Notes: generated by a model from the letters alone, not told the origin. A stretch of DNA of 64,000 nt from Cycas panzhihuaensis (GCA_023213395.1 CM041465.1:240877741-240941740), one strand, 5' to 3'. Positions 21,021 to 32,919 are shown, counted from the stretch's first letter. Numbers and translations are program-made.

Positions 21021-23583
21021 TGTTTCCGGCTTCCGGAATGGATCTGGAATCACCGACTCGGTAAGTGCGGTATGTCTCTAGCATTATCATCACTTTTATT
21101 CTTGATTGTGCGCTTACATATTTGCATGCGTATGACTTTGTGGGCGGCACGGTGCGTCGTCCACACCTATGTTTAACTATATGGACTATAGCAGGGGCAC
21201 ACTCTTAGCGAGTGTGGCACCCTAGTGACCGTATTACTTCCCGCATCTGCCCTCCTCTCTCATGGGTCCACCGGGTTTGCGCCACCTCCACCCGTGTGAT
21301 GTCTCATCGTCGCTTGGTTAGCTTGCCACCTCATTTGGGGTCCTATTTACGCTCCAGTGGGCCGTTTCTTGGCTTGTTTGCTCCGGGTGGGTGTTTTAGT
21401 TATCCTTTAGCCTTTTTCGGCCGTTTGCCCCGGCTGGACGGTTGGTGGGCCCCATTTGTGTCTCCAGTGCGTCTGGCCGGAATTTTGTGAGACTGCCGAA
21501 TTTTCCATCTGGCCGGGAATATCTGCATGATCGCTAAAGTTTCAATGATACGACTGTCTCGCTTGTTTTTAAAATCCGGCGTGGCAATTTCGCATTTATT
21601 GCGAAGCGCCCACGTGGTTCGCCTTTTCTCCCTCCCAACAGGTGCCCTATTCGCGTACTTTAGGGTTTTGCTTTAGTACTTAAACATCTTTTGGCTCGTT
21701 TTCAAGGATCTTTTGGACTCACTTTTGGATTTACTCTCAAGAGGAACACTCTCTGCTCTGCTCTCTTACTGGCATTTCTTTGCGCAACTGGACTGCACTC
21801 TTCATACAACGCCTTGACTCTCCTTTGGCTTGGTGAGACATTCTCTCGGCCCTCAAACGCCTTTGGGAGGGCTCCTTTGAAGCGGTTTCGGTATTTTCTA
21901 CCAGGCGACCCACGAGTTCCCGTTTGCGGTGTTTCCTGCTCCACCTCCATAGCGGGGCCCCTAGCACCGCTTCTATTCCAGATCTGGTGTTTGTTCCGGC
22001 CCTTCTTGTATCTTTTGGTGGGGCAAATCCCTTGCCTCCCTTTCGTGTACTCTTCACTTTGTATTTGTTTTGGTGATATTTACGCCTCAGCTTATTTGTT
22101 CTCATTTGTTGCTTGAGAGTTGGTTTCCTCCCTCTTGAGGGCTGGCATACCACTCTCCCTCCTTCTTACTGCGTTTGTTGTCCAAGGCGTGCGTTGAGGG
22201 TTGCATAGGCTTTGGAGAGGAGGCTGGGTGGATTCGCACCACACCGCCACGCTCCTAAGCGGCTCAAAGCCCTCAAAGCCTCCCTCTCACCCGTGCTACT
22301 CTTGGCTTGCAAACAAGGGTTGAAGGCTCCTTGGTTGCCCAAACCAGTCACAAGTTGCGGCTGATTTGGGACCCTTTATTCAGTTTGGGTGCCATCCATA
22401 GGCCCCAACCGGGCTCTTGCTCCACCTTTGCTCCCGGTTGCAGGTTTGCTCCCCGTAGCATCCCGGTTCCCCGTGGGTGTCTTTGGGTCTTTCTTGCCCC
22501 TTCTTGCAGCCGTTTTCCAGCCTTGAGTCTTGACTTTCTCCTCGCTGCCCCGTGGCTCTTGGGGAGAGGTTCGGGCACCATTTGCGGGAGGTAGGCCACT
22601 CCGAGGCTTACCTTGTTGTTTCCTTTCATTTGGATCGTTCTTCTTTGGTATTTTCCTTATTGGACTAACACTGATGCATGTACATTTAGACTCTCGTTTA
22701 TGTTGCTAGACATATATTGCTAGATCTTTGTGTTGCATATAGGTGTTCTCCCCTCGGCAAGAGGGAGACCTTTGTTACTTACAGGTACTCGGGACATGCG
22801 GAGAACGTTGCCCGTTGCCCCCTTCCACTGGTAAGCGTCCCTTGCATGTGTCATATTTTATGCTATCTCATTTGCTAGTTAGCGTTTCTTTCCTTCCTTC
22901 GGTATCGCATTTACTTTTCCGGGAAGGTAAGGAAGCCCCTTTTCTTAGCTACATTTCACATCCGTGCAGCTGCGCGGAGTGGTTGGGTGCTCCTCCTGAA
23001 GGCTACACCATCTCCCACGCCTTCGGCCCAGGTGCACGCTCCGTTCCTCTTCGCTACCCCTGGTCTTTTTTCCTTCTTTTATTCTTTTCCTAGTAATTAG
23101 AACATCGAAAGATTAAAAGTGAAAATTACTTTTTTTGTATTGGTTTGCGATTTGTTTGCCTTGTTGCATGTACGTTTGTTATTCGTAGGAAAGGTTGTAG
23201 GAGTCTTCTTCTCTCTTACCCTTCCTCCCTCTTCCTTAACCGCGTGGCTGCCTTCACATCGCTCGTATACGGTTAGATTGCATAGGATTGTTCTTGCCCT
23301 ATCCTTCTTACCTTCTTTCTCTCTCCTTCCGCCACCCAAGGGTGGGAAGGGCCTACTCCCAGGTCAACCCGGGTTCGTCCTACGTATCTTCGCCCTTCGC
23401 TCAAGGCGGTGAAGGGTCACCCAGTAGTAGCCATACTCCATTGCAGATCCCGAACTCACGCTCCGGCGCACGGGGCGCTCTGCGTGGTAGTTGCTTGCCT
23501 TGTAGGTTCCACTTCCTACCGTTTCGTCACCATCTCTCCCCCGCGCCTATCAGTCAGGCAGTTATCCCGTAGCAGCGCGTCCA
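21021..23583 (+). repeat. Tat-A 3' LTR
   Basis: Begins TGTTTCCGGCTTCCGGAA and ends GCGTCCA followed by the target duplication GGTAT. The terminal palindrome has lost one C from the left arm and one G from the right relative to the 5' LTR, so it still pairs (6 bp). Where the 5' LTR has CAGGTAAGT and CAGGTATGT, this copy reads CGGTAAGT and CGGTATGT. Confidence 0.95.
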
Positions 23584-23588
23584 GGTAT

Positions 23589-25800
23589 TAAGTGGGAATT
23601 TACTATCCCATATACCCCATGACAAAATGGTATAGAAAAAAAAAAAAAATTATACCATAATGGAAATGGCAAGGTGCATGGTACATGGTAACAATTTTCC
23701 TCCCAAGTTTTGGGCAGAAGCTGTGGTGAAAGTAGTTCATATCTTGAATAGGATACTTACTTCAAGTGTTTGTGGCATTAGCCCCGAAGAATGTTGGATC
23801 AGTCAAAAACCTTCCATTGACTATTTTAAGGTATTTGAGTGAATTACCTATGCACACATCCCAGATGAAAATTGAAAGAAATTAGATCGCAAGAGTTTAA
23901 AGTGTATTTTTGTGGGGTACTCTTTAGAGAGTAAGGCTTATAGACTTTAGGATTCGCAGGGGGAGAAAATTTTGATTAGTTGGGATGTTAAATTTAATGA
24001 GTTGCTAATATATCATGTTGATAGATCATCTGAAGATACATTTTATCCTCCACTTCTACCTTTTCTAAGTCATGATTTAGTAGATTTATTGGTATATGAG
24101 CCTATTCCATAGATTGATTCTGAAGCAGGACCTAGTGGAAGCTATATAGAGGATTCGTTACATTCTAAAATATGGTCTACACCCCATGTTCGATTATGGG
24201 TAAGAAGAACCATTGAAGATTTTGGTGTGACAGTTGAAAATCTAGAAGATAGTCAAAGGACAAAGAGTCAATATGCTAGTCAAGCCTTAGTGATGAACAC
24301 CAATGATTCTAGTGACTTTATTTTATTTGAAGAAGCGAAGAAAGATTCTTGATAGGAAGCTACAATAGAGGAAGAATTTTGTTCTCTTATAAAGAACAAT
24401 ATACGAGATTTAGTTTCGCTTCCTCCCTCGAAGAACTTGGTCAGATACAAATGGGTCTACAAGGTAAAGTATCACTCTAATGGTGAAGTAGATAAATATA
24501 AAGCTAGATTTATAGCTCAAGGTTTTAAACAAAAAGAAGGAATCAATTATGAAGAGACTTTTGCACTGGTCTCTAAGATTTCAATGGTCTGATTGATCCT
24601 TACTTTAGCAGCTACATTTAGTTGGGAGTTACATCAAATAGACGTAAAGTTTGCATTTCTTCATGGAGACTTGAAAGAGGAGATCTACATGGCCCAACCT
24701 CTAGGTTTCATGAAGAAAGGACATGAGAATTTAGTGTGATATTTGAAGAAATGCCTTTATGGCATAAAACAAACACCACATGCTTGGTGTAATAAGATCG
24801 ATGTTGATTAAAGAAAGATGGTTTTGTGACAGCAGATTTTGAACCAAGCCTATATATTAGAAAGAAAGCATCTTCAATAGTTCTTGTTGTTTTATATATG
24901 GATGACCTTATTATTATAGAAAATTGTAGCAGGACTATTACAGATACAAAGACCTTTTTTGGTTATAACTTTGATTTGACAAATCTTGGTTTTCTTCATC
25001 ACTTCTTGAGCATCAAGATTAAGCAGATGAAAGATTGCATCATGATATTGTAAACAAGGTATGCTCAATCCCTACTTAAGAGATTCAAGATGAAGGATTG
25101 TAAACCTGCTAGGATACCATATGTGAAAGGAACACAACTTCTAAGGAATATGGATAAACCAGCTACAGATGTGATATTGTATAAATAATTAGTAGGGAGT
25201 TAGATTTAGCTAACTTATACTAGACCTGATATTGCTTATGTTGTTAGATTAGTATCTTGATTCATGAAAAATCCCCAAGAGCCACATTTGAGTATAGCAA
25301 AGAGGATTTTGAAGTATATTAAGGGTACACTTAATCTTGGTCTTGAATACCTTCATGGTGGAAAGGCAAAATTATATGGGTATATAGATGTTGATTGCGG
25401 TGGAGATGCTAAAGACCAAAAATCAACTATAGGGTATATTTTTGGCATTCGAAATGGGTTTGTCTCTTGGAAATCTAAAAAGTAATCTATCATGGCCTTG
25501 TCTTCTACAGAAGTAGAGTATTAAAGTCTAAGTGTTGGTGCAAGAGAAGATGTATGATTACAGGGACTTTTGGAGATACTTGGAGTATCATCTAGCACTC
25601 TTGTTATCCATAGTGATAATTAAAGTGCTACCTAACTTTCAAAAAATCTAGAGTTTCACACGTATACAAAGCACATCGAAATACAATACCATTACATCCA
25701 TGAGTTAATTAGATCGAGAAAGATGTAGGTTGAATATTGTCCAAGTGAGGAGCAACTTGCCAACGTGTTCACCAAGGCTCTTGTTAAAGATTGATTTAAA
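23589..25800 (+). pseudogene. pol: copia-1 integrase C-terminus, reverse transcriptase and RNase H
   Basis: Continues the frame broken by Tat-A: KWEFTIPYTP, then an A-run at 23636-23649 where the frame shifts. Next comes the integrase helix FWAEAVVKVVHILNRILTSS (23720-23780) and LKCIFVGYSLESKAY. RT starts near 24352 with EATIEEEFCSLIKNN, then RYKWVYKVKYHSNGEVDKYK, GINYEETFA, KFAFLHGDLKEEIYMAQP, and the catalytic YMDDL at 24895-24909. RNase H shows LGLEYLHGG, DVDCGGDAKDQKST, and LSSTEVEY; the terminal ANVFTK box is at 25759-25776. About ten in-frame stops occur where Trp, Gln or Arg is expected, plus one shift near 24820. Confidence 0.9.
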
Positions 25801-25897
25801 AAGATTCGTGCAAATTTGGGACTTAGCCTTGAAGGGGAATCTACCTTCCGGGACAAAGGTTAGACACTTCATAATTTTGAAGACCAATATTTACATT

Positions 25898-25906
25898 AAG
25901 GGGGGA
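25898..25906 (+). other. copia-1 polypurine tract
   Basis: AAGGGGGGA directly abuts the 3' LTR; it primes plus-strand DNA in LTR elements. Confidence 0.9.
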
Positions 25907-26173
25907 TGTTAAAGTATCACCTAGCTAATGTAAATGTAATTTAATATTGTATATGAATCTTTTTAATTATTTGTTTGGGCCAATAGATATAAAGGATATT
26001 TGATAGTTTTGGTCTTACAGATCTATATATACCTAAAGACCATTTATACTCTCATGCTTTTTGGATCCAATGTAATCAATGTTCTAAGGTGGGTTTACCC
26101 ACTGAATCTCCTTGCATATTTGTTTTTATGATTGGCGTATATATATTTGATTTGGTTTACTCTGATTTTAACA
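25907..26173 (+). repeat. copia-1 3' LTR
   Basis: 267 bp, same length as the 5' partner, same TGTTAAA and TTTAACA ends, followed by target duplication TAGTT. About 88 percent identical to the 5' LTR by hand count. Confidence 0.95.
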
Positions 26174-26178
26174 TAGTT

Positions 26179-26779
26179 CATTCAGTTTTCTTAAATAGTT
26201 AATCAAAGAACAATCACCTGTGTCATTGCCAGCTCTTACCATCCTATTTCACTTCTTAGAGTAGGAGCTTTAAGTATTCAGGGGAAAAATGTTTTACCAA
26301 AACCTAGCCTTTGATTTGTATTTGTAACTTTTGATATATCTCTTATATGGTTTTATAGAAAGTGAATGATACACTTGTTTAATGATGAGTTAAGCCATAT
26401 TTTAATGAAGAAATATATGGATTTTTGCTTAATGACTTATGATGAATGATAATGCGATGGGTATTTTACTATTATCTATTGATGACTGAGACTATAGAAT
26501 TTTTTTTTTTTTTTTTTTTGTGATTAATTTAATCTAATATTTCCTTTAAAACTCATTATTTTTATATTTTATTCTTGATTTCATCCAAATTTTATCCCTT
26601 TTAAGCATTTTTGGGCTTGTGCTCCTCGTTTTCATCTTGTTTTGGGCTTATCTACTTATTTATAAAGTTATTTATACTTCAATTTATATTTAGAAATTAA
26701 TTTATGACTTTTTTAATGAGTTAAATTTTACTTTCCATTTGTTATATTTTTGGTATTGCCAAAAACATGACTAGTCATA
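26179..26779. other. AT-rich stretch, nothing recognised
   Basis: Sequence into which copia-1 inserted on its right side. A T-run of about 23 bases is at 26497-26519. No coding or structural signal seen. Confidence 0.6.
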
Positions 26780-28650
26780 TTTTTAGAATAAAGTCATGTT
26801 TTTGTAGGTCTAGAAATATGACCAGTCATGTTTTTTACTATCCTGCATGCATAATGTAGCTAATGTAGCAAATTTTTGCATGCTGCTACCCAGATTTGAT
26901 GGAATTTTATCCTTTTGATGGCCAAGAATGACGAGTAGGGTTTTGTCATTTATAATTGAGAGTTAGATTATGAATTATTCAAGGTGTGTATGGAGTTTTA
27001 GTGATTTTTTTAGGACTACTAATGTTGTGACTTCAAGTTTGATTTTGAAGATACTTATAGGTAAAATTAATATAGAAATTTGATTCCATGACTTATTACC
27101 TCACTAATGATCGAATACTAATGGTTTAATCTTTAACTTTTGTGGTTTTTCTCAAAGTTCTCAGCTTCAAATTTCTTCTAAATTAGTAAGGTCTTTCCTA
27201 TGTAATTTTGGCTTATTTCATAATTTTTCTGAATGCTATCTTTTTCTCAAAACTTGATCTTTCTTTTGGCTAATTATTGTGATGATTTTATATACATTTT
27301 TGGCTTGAAATACTTATTTAAAGGCTTGCCCTTTGTGGGGTCCATAAGGGATAGACTAAGGTGGCATATGGTCATCTTCCCACCATTTACATAGCCACCC
27401 CTTCCTATTCTTGCATAGTAGTCTATATTTCAAGAAGTTTGTAATATCTTTTGACTTTGTTTAGCTATGGTTTATCCCTTCTTACTTTTTTATTCTTTTC
27501 CTTTACTTGTTTTAAAGGAAAATATTAGGAAAGATTGATTAACTGAAAGAAAACAACTATTCTGAGATAGATTTATGCATTAGTAAAGAAGTTTTAATTC
27601 CATAGTTTTATTTTTTACTTGACTTCACTTTTGGGATTGCTTTCTTTTCTTTGAAAAGAAAATTTAAGGTGTTGAATTAAAAGTGCATGCTTGATTTTTT
27701 ATATTATTAAAGATTCAAGGATCCTTTTAGAGTCTTTATTGCTTTAACTAAAATAGAATCTTTAAAAATTATTCAGCTAGTATCTTATATGAAGATTATT
27801 ATTCAGTTTTGTTATTTGCATATATCTTGAAAGGTCTAAAAAATCATTTTAAATAGTAGTAACATAGTTTTGAAGTCTCTATTTTTACATCATAGATTAT
27901 TCATTCAAAGAAAAGATTGCATGTGTGTGAAATGAAATCTTCTAACTAGCATTACATGTTATCAATTTCTTAGAAGGTTTACATAAAGAAACTGCATGGT
28001 GTGTTGTCTCTTATAACTATCTTTCCTTTCATTATAAAGTGCACATATTGTATTTAGAAGGATGATTTTATTTATATTAGTATGCTTCATCTCTAAAGCA
28101 AAAAAAAAAAGTGTATACATCTAGTTCTAGTTTTCCCTTGCTTGTTGCTTAAAGGTAGAATATGCCTTTTAGTTTCATAGATTATCTTGGTTTATTTTGT
28201 TAAACCTAAGAAAAGAAAGAAAAAAACAAAAAAACAAAAACACAACATAAAGAAAAAAGAGAAAATTCTTCCATTTTATTAACCCTCTCCCTTATCTAAG
28301 TAAAATCCAAAAAGTTGAAAAGATCAAAAGATAGAAGTCCCTAAGAAGGATATTAAAAATATTGTCAAAGTAGTTCTAAATTTAGAACTCCTTCACCTAG
28401 TTGTATATATTAGTGGATTCTACCACCCCCCCTACATCCAAGCCTTTCATTATGTTCTTCATCCATATATCAATTAATAACATAACTAGGTAAAGAATCC
28501 TTCTTAGGAGTTGGGCAAAGGAGGTTACTTAGGTCTTCTTAAACCTTATATCTCCTAGTTCTAATTAACACAGAGAAAATACACCATTGATTGAGAGATA
28601 TCTAGTTTAGGTCCACCCAGAATGACACCAATATGTTAACTTTAATTAGG
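26780..28650 (+). repeat. Noncoding dispersed repeat R (inverted partner at 46949-48691)
   Basis: No coding potential. It aligns by eye, in reverse complement, with 46949-48691. Matching landmarks include ACCAGTCATG..TTTTACTAT.CTGCATGC near 26825, CCATAAGGGATAGACTAAGG near 27345, GTCCCTAAGAAGGATAT near 28337, TAGTGGATTCTACCA near 28412 and TAGTTTAGGTCCACCC near 28604. Divergence is high but colinear. It could be a decayed long LTR or a noncoding internal region of an unrecognised family. Confidence 0.65.
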
Positions 28651-30309
28651 TAATTTATAATTATGTATATATATATTGAGGCATGGATGATTTATTTAGC
28701 TTTATATAGGAATTTTTCATGGGTATTCTTTCTCTCCATGGTGTTTGATCCATGTGTAATAGATTTTGGACATTAGGCAACTATTTATTTAAGTATTAAA
28801 TGGAAAGGATGATTTCTTTGTTAGGTGATTGAGTAATAATTTATGATTATACTTCATGTATAAATCACAATGAACATTTAAGATTTTTTTCTCTTTTTAT
28901 AATAGCCTATATATATTTTGATCTATGATACCCTAGCTTAGACATTGCGAGTCACATATAGTGCCTTTATCATGATTTATAGGAAAGGATCCCAAAGTTC
29001 CCAACTAGCTAAATATATTAAGAAAATTTACGTTTGTCATCTATTTATCCAAATTATCCATAACTCATATTACCACTCTATGTATGATAAGATAACAAAG
29101 GCATGGTTGGAAATATTCTTCTTATTTCCATTTGAGAATCCCCTTATATACATAATTTATTTGATTAATAAGAGATCTGAATTCTCTATTACAAGTAACT
29201 TAATTGTGACATAACATATTTTCTTATATCTAAACTATCAAACCCTAACCAATCATATTTTATGTCCCTATATTTATAAAAAATACCTTTATTATTTTAG
29301 CACCTGCACTCCTTAAGGTTTTAATATGAGGTTAGTCACATACATATGAATAAAAATATTTTCAAACTTTATGTGATTTAATAGTTGGAGAATATATGTC
29401 ATGAAGAAACTAAATCCATCATAATAATAATAATTATTATTACTAATATAAAATAATACTAAACCCTCATATACCACTATCAAATGAAACCTTGATCTAC
29501 ACTTCATAATAAGCTGTAAATATATCTTCTTCATCAAACATGTCACATAATCTTCAATCACAATGATCATCTAAGCCTTAGTTTTTACTCAAATCATGGT
29601 GCTTATATAGCTTATTATTTATTTTTAAACCTCAACATGTCTTCTTTGTTGCTTTCTATCATATAGGTATAATACCTATTTCATATACTAATAAGGTACT
29701 AATATCATTTTGGCAACAAATCTCAACTATGAGATGCTCGTAATAGCCTCCAAAATGGTACAAAAGTGATAGTGAATCCTCAACTTCAATAGTAAGATAC
29801 TTGCAAATGCTTTTACTAATGAATTAATAACTTCACTATTATGTTACTAATTGTGAGCTTTAGTGAAATGACTATTTTTATAAAACATTAATCATATCTA
29901 TAAGGGGCTAGTTTGTATAAACAAACTCAATTAGTAATAATATCTCCTTATCTTTTCTTTAATATATTTAGTAGACTTCTTTAACACTTATATGCTTTAA
30001 ATATATGGTATAAATATATATAAATAAATATCCATAAAATAAAATAAATAATATACCCATTAGTTTATGGCTTTCAATATTTATATATACTCCACATCAT
30101 ATTCATCTTACCCCAAGATTTTGGACATATGTCACTAGCATACTCGATTTTTGACTCATCAAATTCCTCCTTATACTACCTCTTGTACTAGTTCATACTG
30201 GCTTAATTGGCTTGTATATGCTTCAATCTATCTCATAATATCTTTTATAATATGGATAGCAACCAAGCTCTATCCATGGCTCCCATACCATATAAGAATT
30301 TAGAATTTT
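28651..30309 (-). pseudogene. Decayed leader/internal region of minus-strand copia-4
   Basis: Lies directly inward of the copia-4 primer site. On the minus strand 29815-29711 contains GGATTCACTATCAC, a TGGAGGCT block and CGAGCATCTCATA, shared with the copia-3 leader at 42660-42765. Further in, no gag or pol motif is visible. Small frames at 28945-29214 (plus) and 29570-29313 (minus) lack recognisable motifs. The element seems truncated or fully decayed before reaching repeat R. Confidence 0.55.
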
Positions 30310-30321
30310 ACTCTAATACCA
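30310..30321 (-). other. copia-4 primer-binding site
   Basis: Minus-strand TGGTATTAGAGT abuts the LTR end; a one- or two-base variant of the initiator-Met tRNA complement, as in copia-3 and copia-5. Confidence 0.8.
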
Positions 30322-30806
30322 TATTGAAATGTAGTCATAATCATAATGGAAGCATATCAATGAACTATTATGAAATAAATGTATCATAAGAAATGTATAC
30401 AATTCATGTATTATAAAATTAATATATAAATTAATATTATGAAATATAGAGTATAATCATAAGCATGCATGTACCATGAGAGAAAATAAATTTATATATA
30501 AAAAACCTAATGTGGAAAAAGCCATAGGAGAAAATTAGAGTTGGGAGCTCCTCTTTATGATATAAAAAAAAATATATCTCTAAGTTAATCCTTTCTCTCT
30601 CAAGATATCAAATGGTGTGTGTACATATTTATAGATATGTCATCTCATAAATAATTTATAATATTTTTTGAACCTTTTCATTATCTAATATGATATTTAC
30701 ATGAATAAACATGTATTGTCACATCTATCAATGCCTTTGTGAGTAGGATTTTGTGTGGGTCTACAACTTAAACATTAGATATGTAAAAATATCATATATT
30801 TTAACA
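30322..30806 (-). repeat. copia-4 5' LTR (minus strand)
   Basis: Read on the minus strand it starts TGTTAAAATATATGATATT at 30806 and ends TTTCAATA (CA decayed to TA) next to the primer site. Contains TATAAATA (plus coordinates 30626-30633) and, downstream of it, a CTCCTATGGCTTTTTCCACA stretch typical of copia U5. The plus-strand gypsy RNase H begins right at its other border, so it inserted into that element. The matching 3' LTR was not found. Confidence 0.75.
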
Positions 30807-32651
30807 TAATCCTAATAGAAGATAGAAGGGTTATTTCTTATGATTTAAGGAAGTTGAAAGACTATAAGAAATATTACCCTAATCATGATTTAGAGCTTGT
30901 AGTAGTTGTACATTTGCTCAAGGTATAAAGGTATTATTTACTAGAAAAGAAATTTAAACTACACATTAATTATGATAGTCTCAAGCATATATTTATCTAA
31001 CTATATATAAGTGCAAGATAACACTTGTGGATGGAATATTTATGTTAATTTGATTTTCAGTCATGCTACATCAACAGAAAAGAAAATAAGGTGGTTAATG
31101 CTTTAAGTCAATAATAATACATTACTTCAATAAGTATACATTAATCAAATTTGATTGATTCTATTTTGAAATCATATGAAAAAGATGAATTTTATAAGTA
31201 AGTAAAGGAAGTACTACAAAAGTAACAAGTTCAAAAGAATATAAATACCAAGTTTCTAAGGAAGTATGATAGTTTCTATGTGATGTAGAATAGTGCACTA
31301 ACTTTCTTACAAAGGATCTATATTCTACTAGATTTAAATATTAAAGAATTAATTATCTATTAGTCTTATGTCACCCTATGTATAGGCCGCTTAAGTTACC
31401 ATAAGACATATGAATCTATGATGAAGTAATTTTATTGGCCAGGAATGAAAAGTAGAATTGTGAGATTTGTTGCATGGTGTTTAAATTGGAAAAACATCAA
31501 AAGTGAGCATAAACATTCAACAAATTTGTGTTGACTCTTAGAAATTTTAGAATAGAAATAGGTGATAATTAACATAGATTTTAATGTAAGTTTTCTAATA
31601 ATATTCTAATAATATGATGCCATTATGATAGTAGTGAATAATCTAACAAAATCAACATACTTCATTCCAGTCCACACTACTCATACCACATCAAAAATCA
31701 CTTATATTTTTATAAAATAAATTATTAGACTATAGTGTATGACAAAATCTATTATGTTAGAGAGAGAGAGATGCTAATTTTCTCTATAATTCTAACAATA
31801 TATATTTTAAGAGTTAGTTATAAAATTAAAATTTAGCATAGAATACTAATTAGAAACTGATAAACATGTAGAAAAAGTTAATTAAGTTCTTGAAGATTTA
31901 CTATAAATGTATGCATTAGAATAACCATCCAACTAAGAGAAACATCTCCACTTAGTTGAATTTGTCTGTAATAATATAACTCATTCTTCTATGGATATGA
32001 GTCCTTTTAAGGTAGTGTATAGTAGTAGATATATCATACCTCTTAATTAGGAAAACTTAGAGGATAGATACATGTTAGTCCTAGAAATGATACAATAAAT
32101 AGAGAAACAAATGATCAAGATTAGATAGTAGCTAAATATAGCTTAAGATACATAAAATGTTTATCAATATATAAAAAGGATAACAAAGGAGTTTTGGGTT
32201 ATTGATCATGTATTCCTACAAGTGAGGCCTAAGTATAGCTTACTTAACTTGGGCTCATGCAAAAAGTCCTCACGTATTGTGGTTCATTTAAAATTTTAGA
32301 ATAAGTAGGCCAAGCCACTTTTAAGTTTTCTCTACCTCTAAATCTTTAAATTTATAACATGTTTTATATTTTATCATTGACAAAATATGTATTAGACTTG
32401 AGGTATATATTTAAATGGACTAACTTAATAGCTAGGCTAAGCTTTGACTTTAAAGAAGAACACATAAGGATCTTGGACAAAAGAAAAATAGTCTTATGAA
32501 ATAGAAGAATTAAGTAAAAATAAAATGGAAGTACTTAACATAAAAGAGGCTATATAGAAGCTAGAAAATAACATATAACAATAGCCCTTATATCTAGTTA
32601 TAGTATAATAAAGTTATATCAAGAACAATGCTTTTATGAAAGGGAGAGAGA
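30807..32651 (+). pseudogene. pol: Ty3/gypsy 3' part with chromodomain-like tail: RNase H, integrase
   Basis: Starts inside RNase H: LRKLKDYKKYYPNHDLELV at about 30845 matches the gypsy L-x-x-x-E-x-N-Y-x-x-x-x-x-E-L block, followed by RYYLLEKKFKLHINYDSLKH and NKVVNALSQ near 31100. Integrase zinc region and core are visible as YWPGMKS near 31433, CMVFKLEKHQK-like residues, and a DFNVSF strand where the first Asp region lies. HVFLQVRPK near 32205 is the G-D-x-V-(F/L)-L-x-(V/L) step. The tail (IRILDKRKIVL near 32470, KEAI*KLENN near 32555) resembles the R-I-L-D-R and E-A-T-W-E chromodomain pattern of chromoviruses. Very many stops; long dead. The 5' half is missing. Confidence 0.75.
32638..32651 (+). 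other. Polypurine tract of the chromodomain-type gypsy element
   Basis: GAAAGGGAGAGAGA followed immediately by TGTAAAGGCTTGACC, a plausible LTR start. Confidence 0.7.
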
Positions 32652-32764
32652 TGTAAAGGCTTGACCCTGACTTGATCTCTTACCATTCTTAGTAATGTTA
32701 TTCTTAATTATTTATGTAAATTCACTTAAGTTCATAGCTTTATTTAGTCTATATAATATGGAAG
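32652..32764 (+). repeat. 3' LTR of the gypsy element, first part (interrupted by copia-2)
   Basis: Starts TGTAAAGGCTTGACC after the polypurine tract. Interrupted at 32765-32769 (CTTAT) by copia-2 and resumes at 39788. The far end could not be located, and no 5' LTR partner is visible. Confidence 0.6.
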
Positions 32765-32769
32765 CTTAT

Positions 32770-32919
32770 TGTGAAAATAATAAGATCTAAATGTGTGTAC
32801 CCTAAATTGAGTATAGTGATCAAAATATTGATAAATAATCAATAAAACAAGAAAATAAGCAAGACATATGAGCATACAAAGGTATGAAGAAATGAAGGAG
32901 ATATTAGAAAGTTTTAACA
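32770..32919 (-). repeat. copia-2 3' LTR with an internal deletion
   Basis: Only 150 bp against 348 in its partner. Both ends match (TGTTAAAAC at 32919; ..TTATTTTCACA at 32770), but about 198 bp between GGTATGA (about 32881) and GATATTA are missing, including the TATA box and most of the transcribed part. Confidence 0.85.

Larger units (their letters stand above)
10359..23583 (+). mobile_element. Tat-A: GC-rich Tat-lineage Ty3/gypsy element nested in copia-1
   Basis: Flanked by an exact 5-bp duplication GGTAT (10354-10358 and 23584-23588). Deleting the element and one copy restores the copia-1 integrase reading across the junction. It has LTRs of 2508 and 2563 bp with TG/CA ends and a Tat-like primer site. 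Domain order is gag, protease, RT-RNase H, integrase, then a separate second RNase H before the 3' LTR, diagnostic of the Tat/Ogre group. Base composition is far more GC-rich than anything around it. Coding frames are shifted every few hundred bases by small indels. LTR differences are concentrated in GC-rich spots while long tracts are identical (151 of 151 bases at 11908-12058 against 22602-22752). Confidence 0.95.
6839..26173 (+). mobile_element. copia-1: complete Ty1/copia element split by a nested gypsy element
   Basis: Two 267-bp LTRs with TGTTAAA/TTTAACA ends are flanked by an exact 5-bp target duplication TAGTT (6834-6838 and 26174-26178). A TGGTATCAGAGC primer site follows the 5' LTR and an AAGGGGGGA polypurine tract precedes the 3' LTR. 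The order gag, protease, integrase, RT, RNase H is copia-type. Without the nested insertion (13,225 bp plus 5-bp duplication) the element is about 6.1 kb. By hand count the LTRs differ at about 33 of 267 sites, mostly transitions, so the insertion is old. Internal frames contain many stops of the TGG-to-TAG/TGA or CAA-to-TAA kind. Not autonomous. Confidence 0.95.

Noticed and set aside
26780-28650. Repeat R as the missing 5' LTR of the chromodomain-type gypsy element
   Set aside because: Its sequence does not match the start of that element's 3' LTR (TGTAAAGGCTTGACC), and no primer site is visible at its border.
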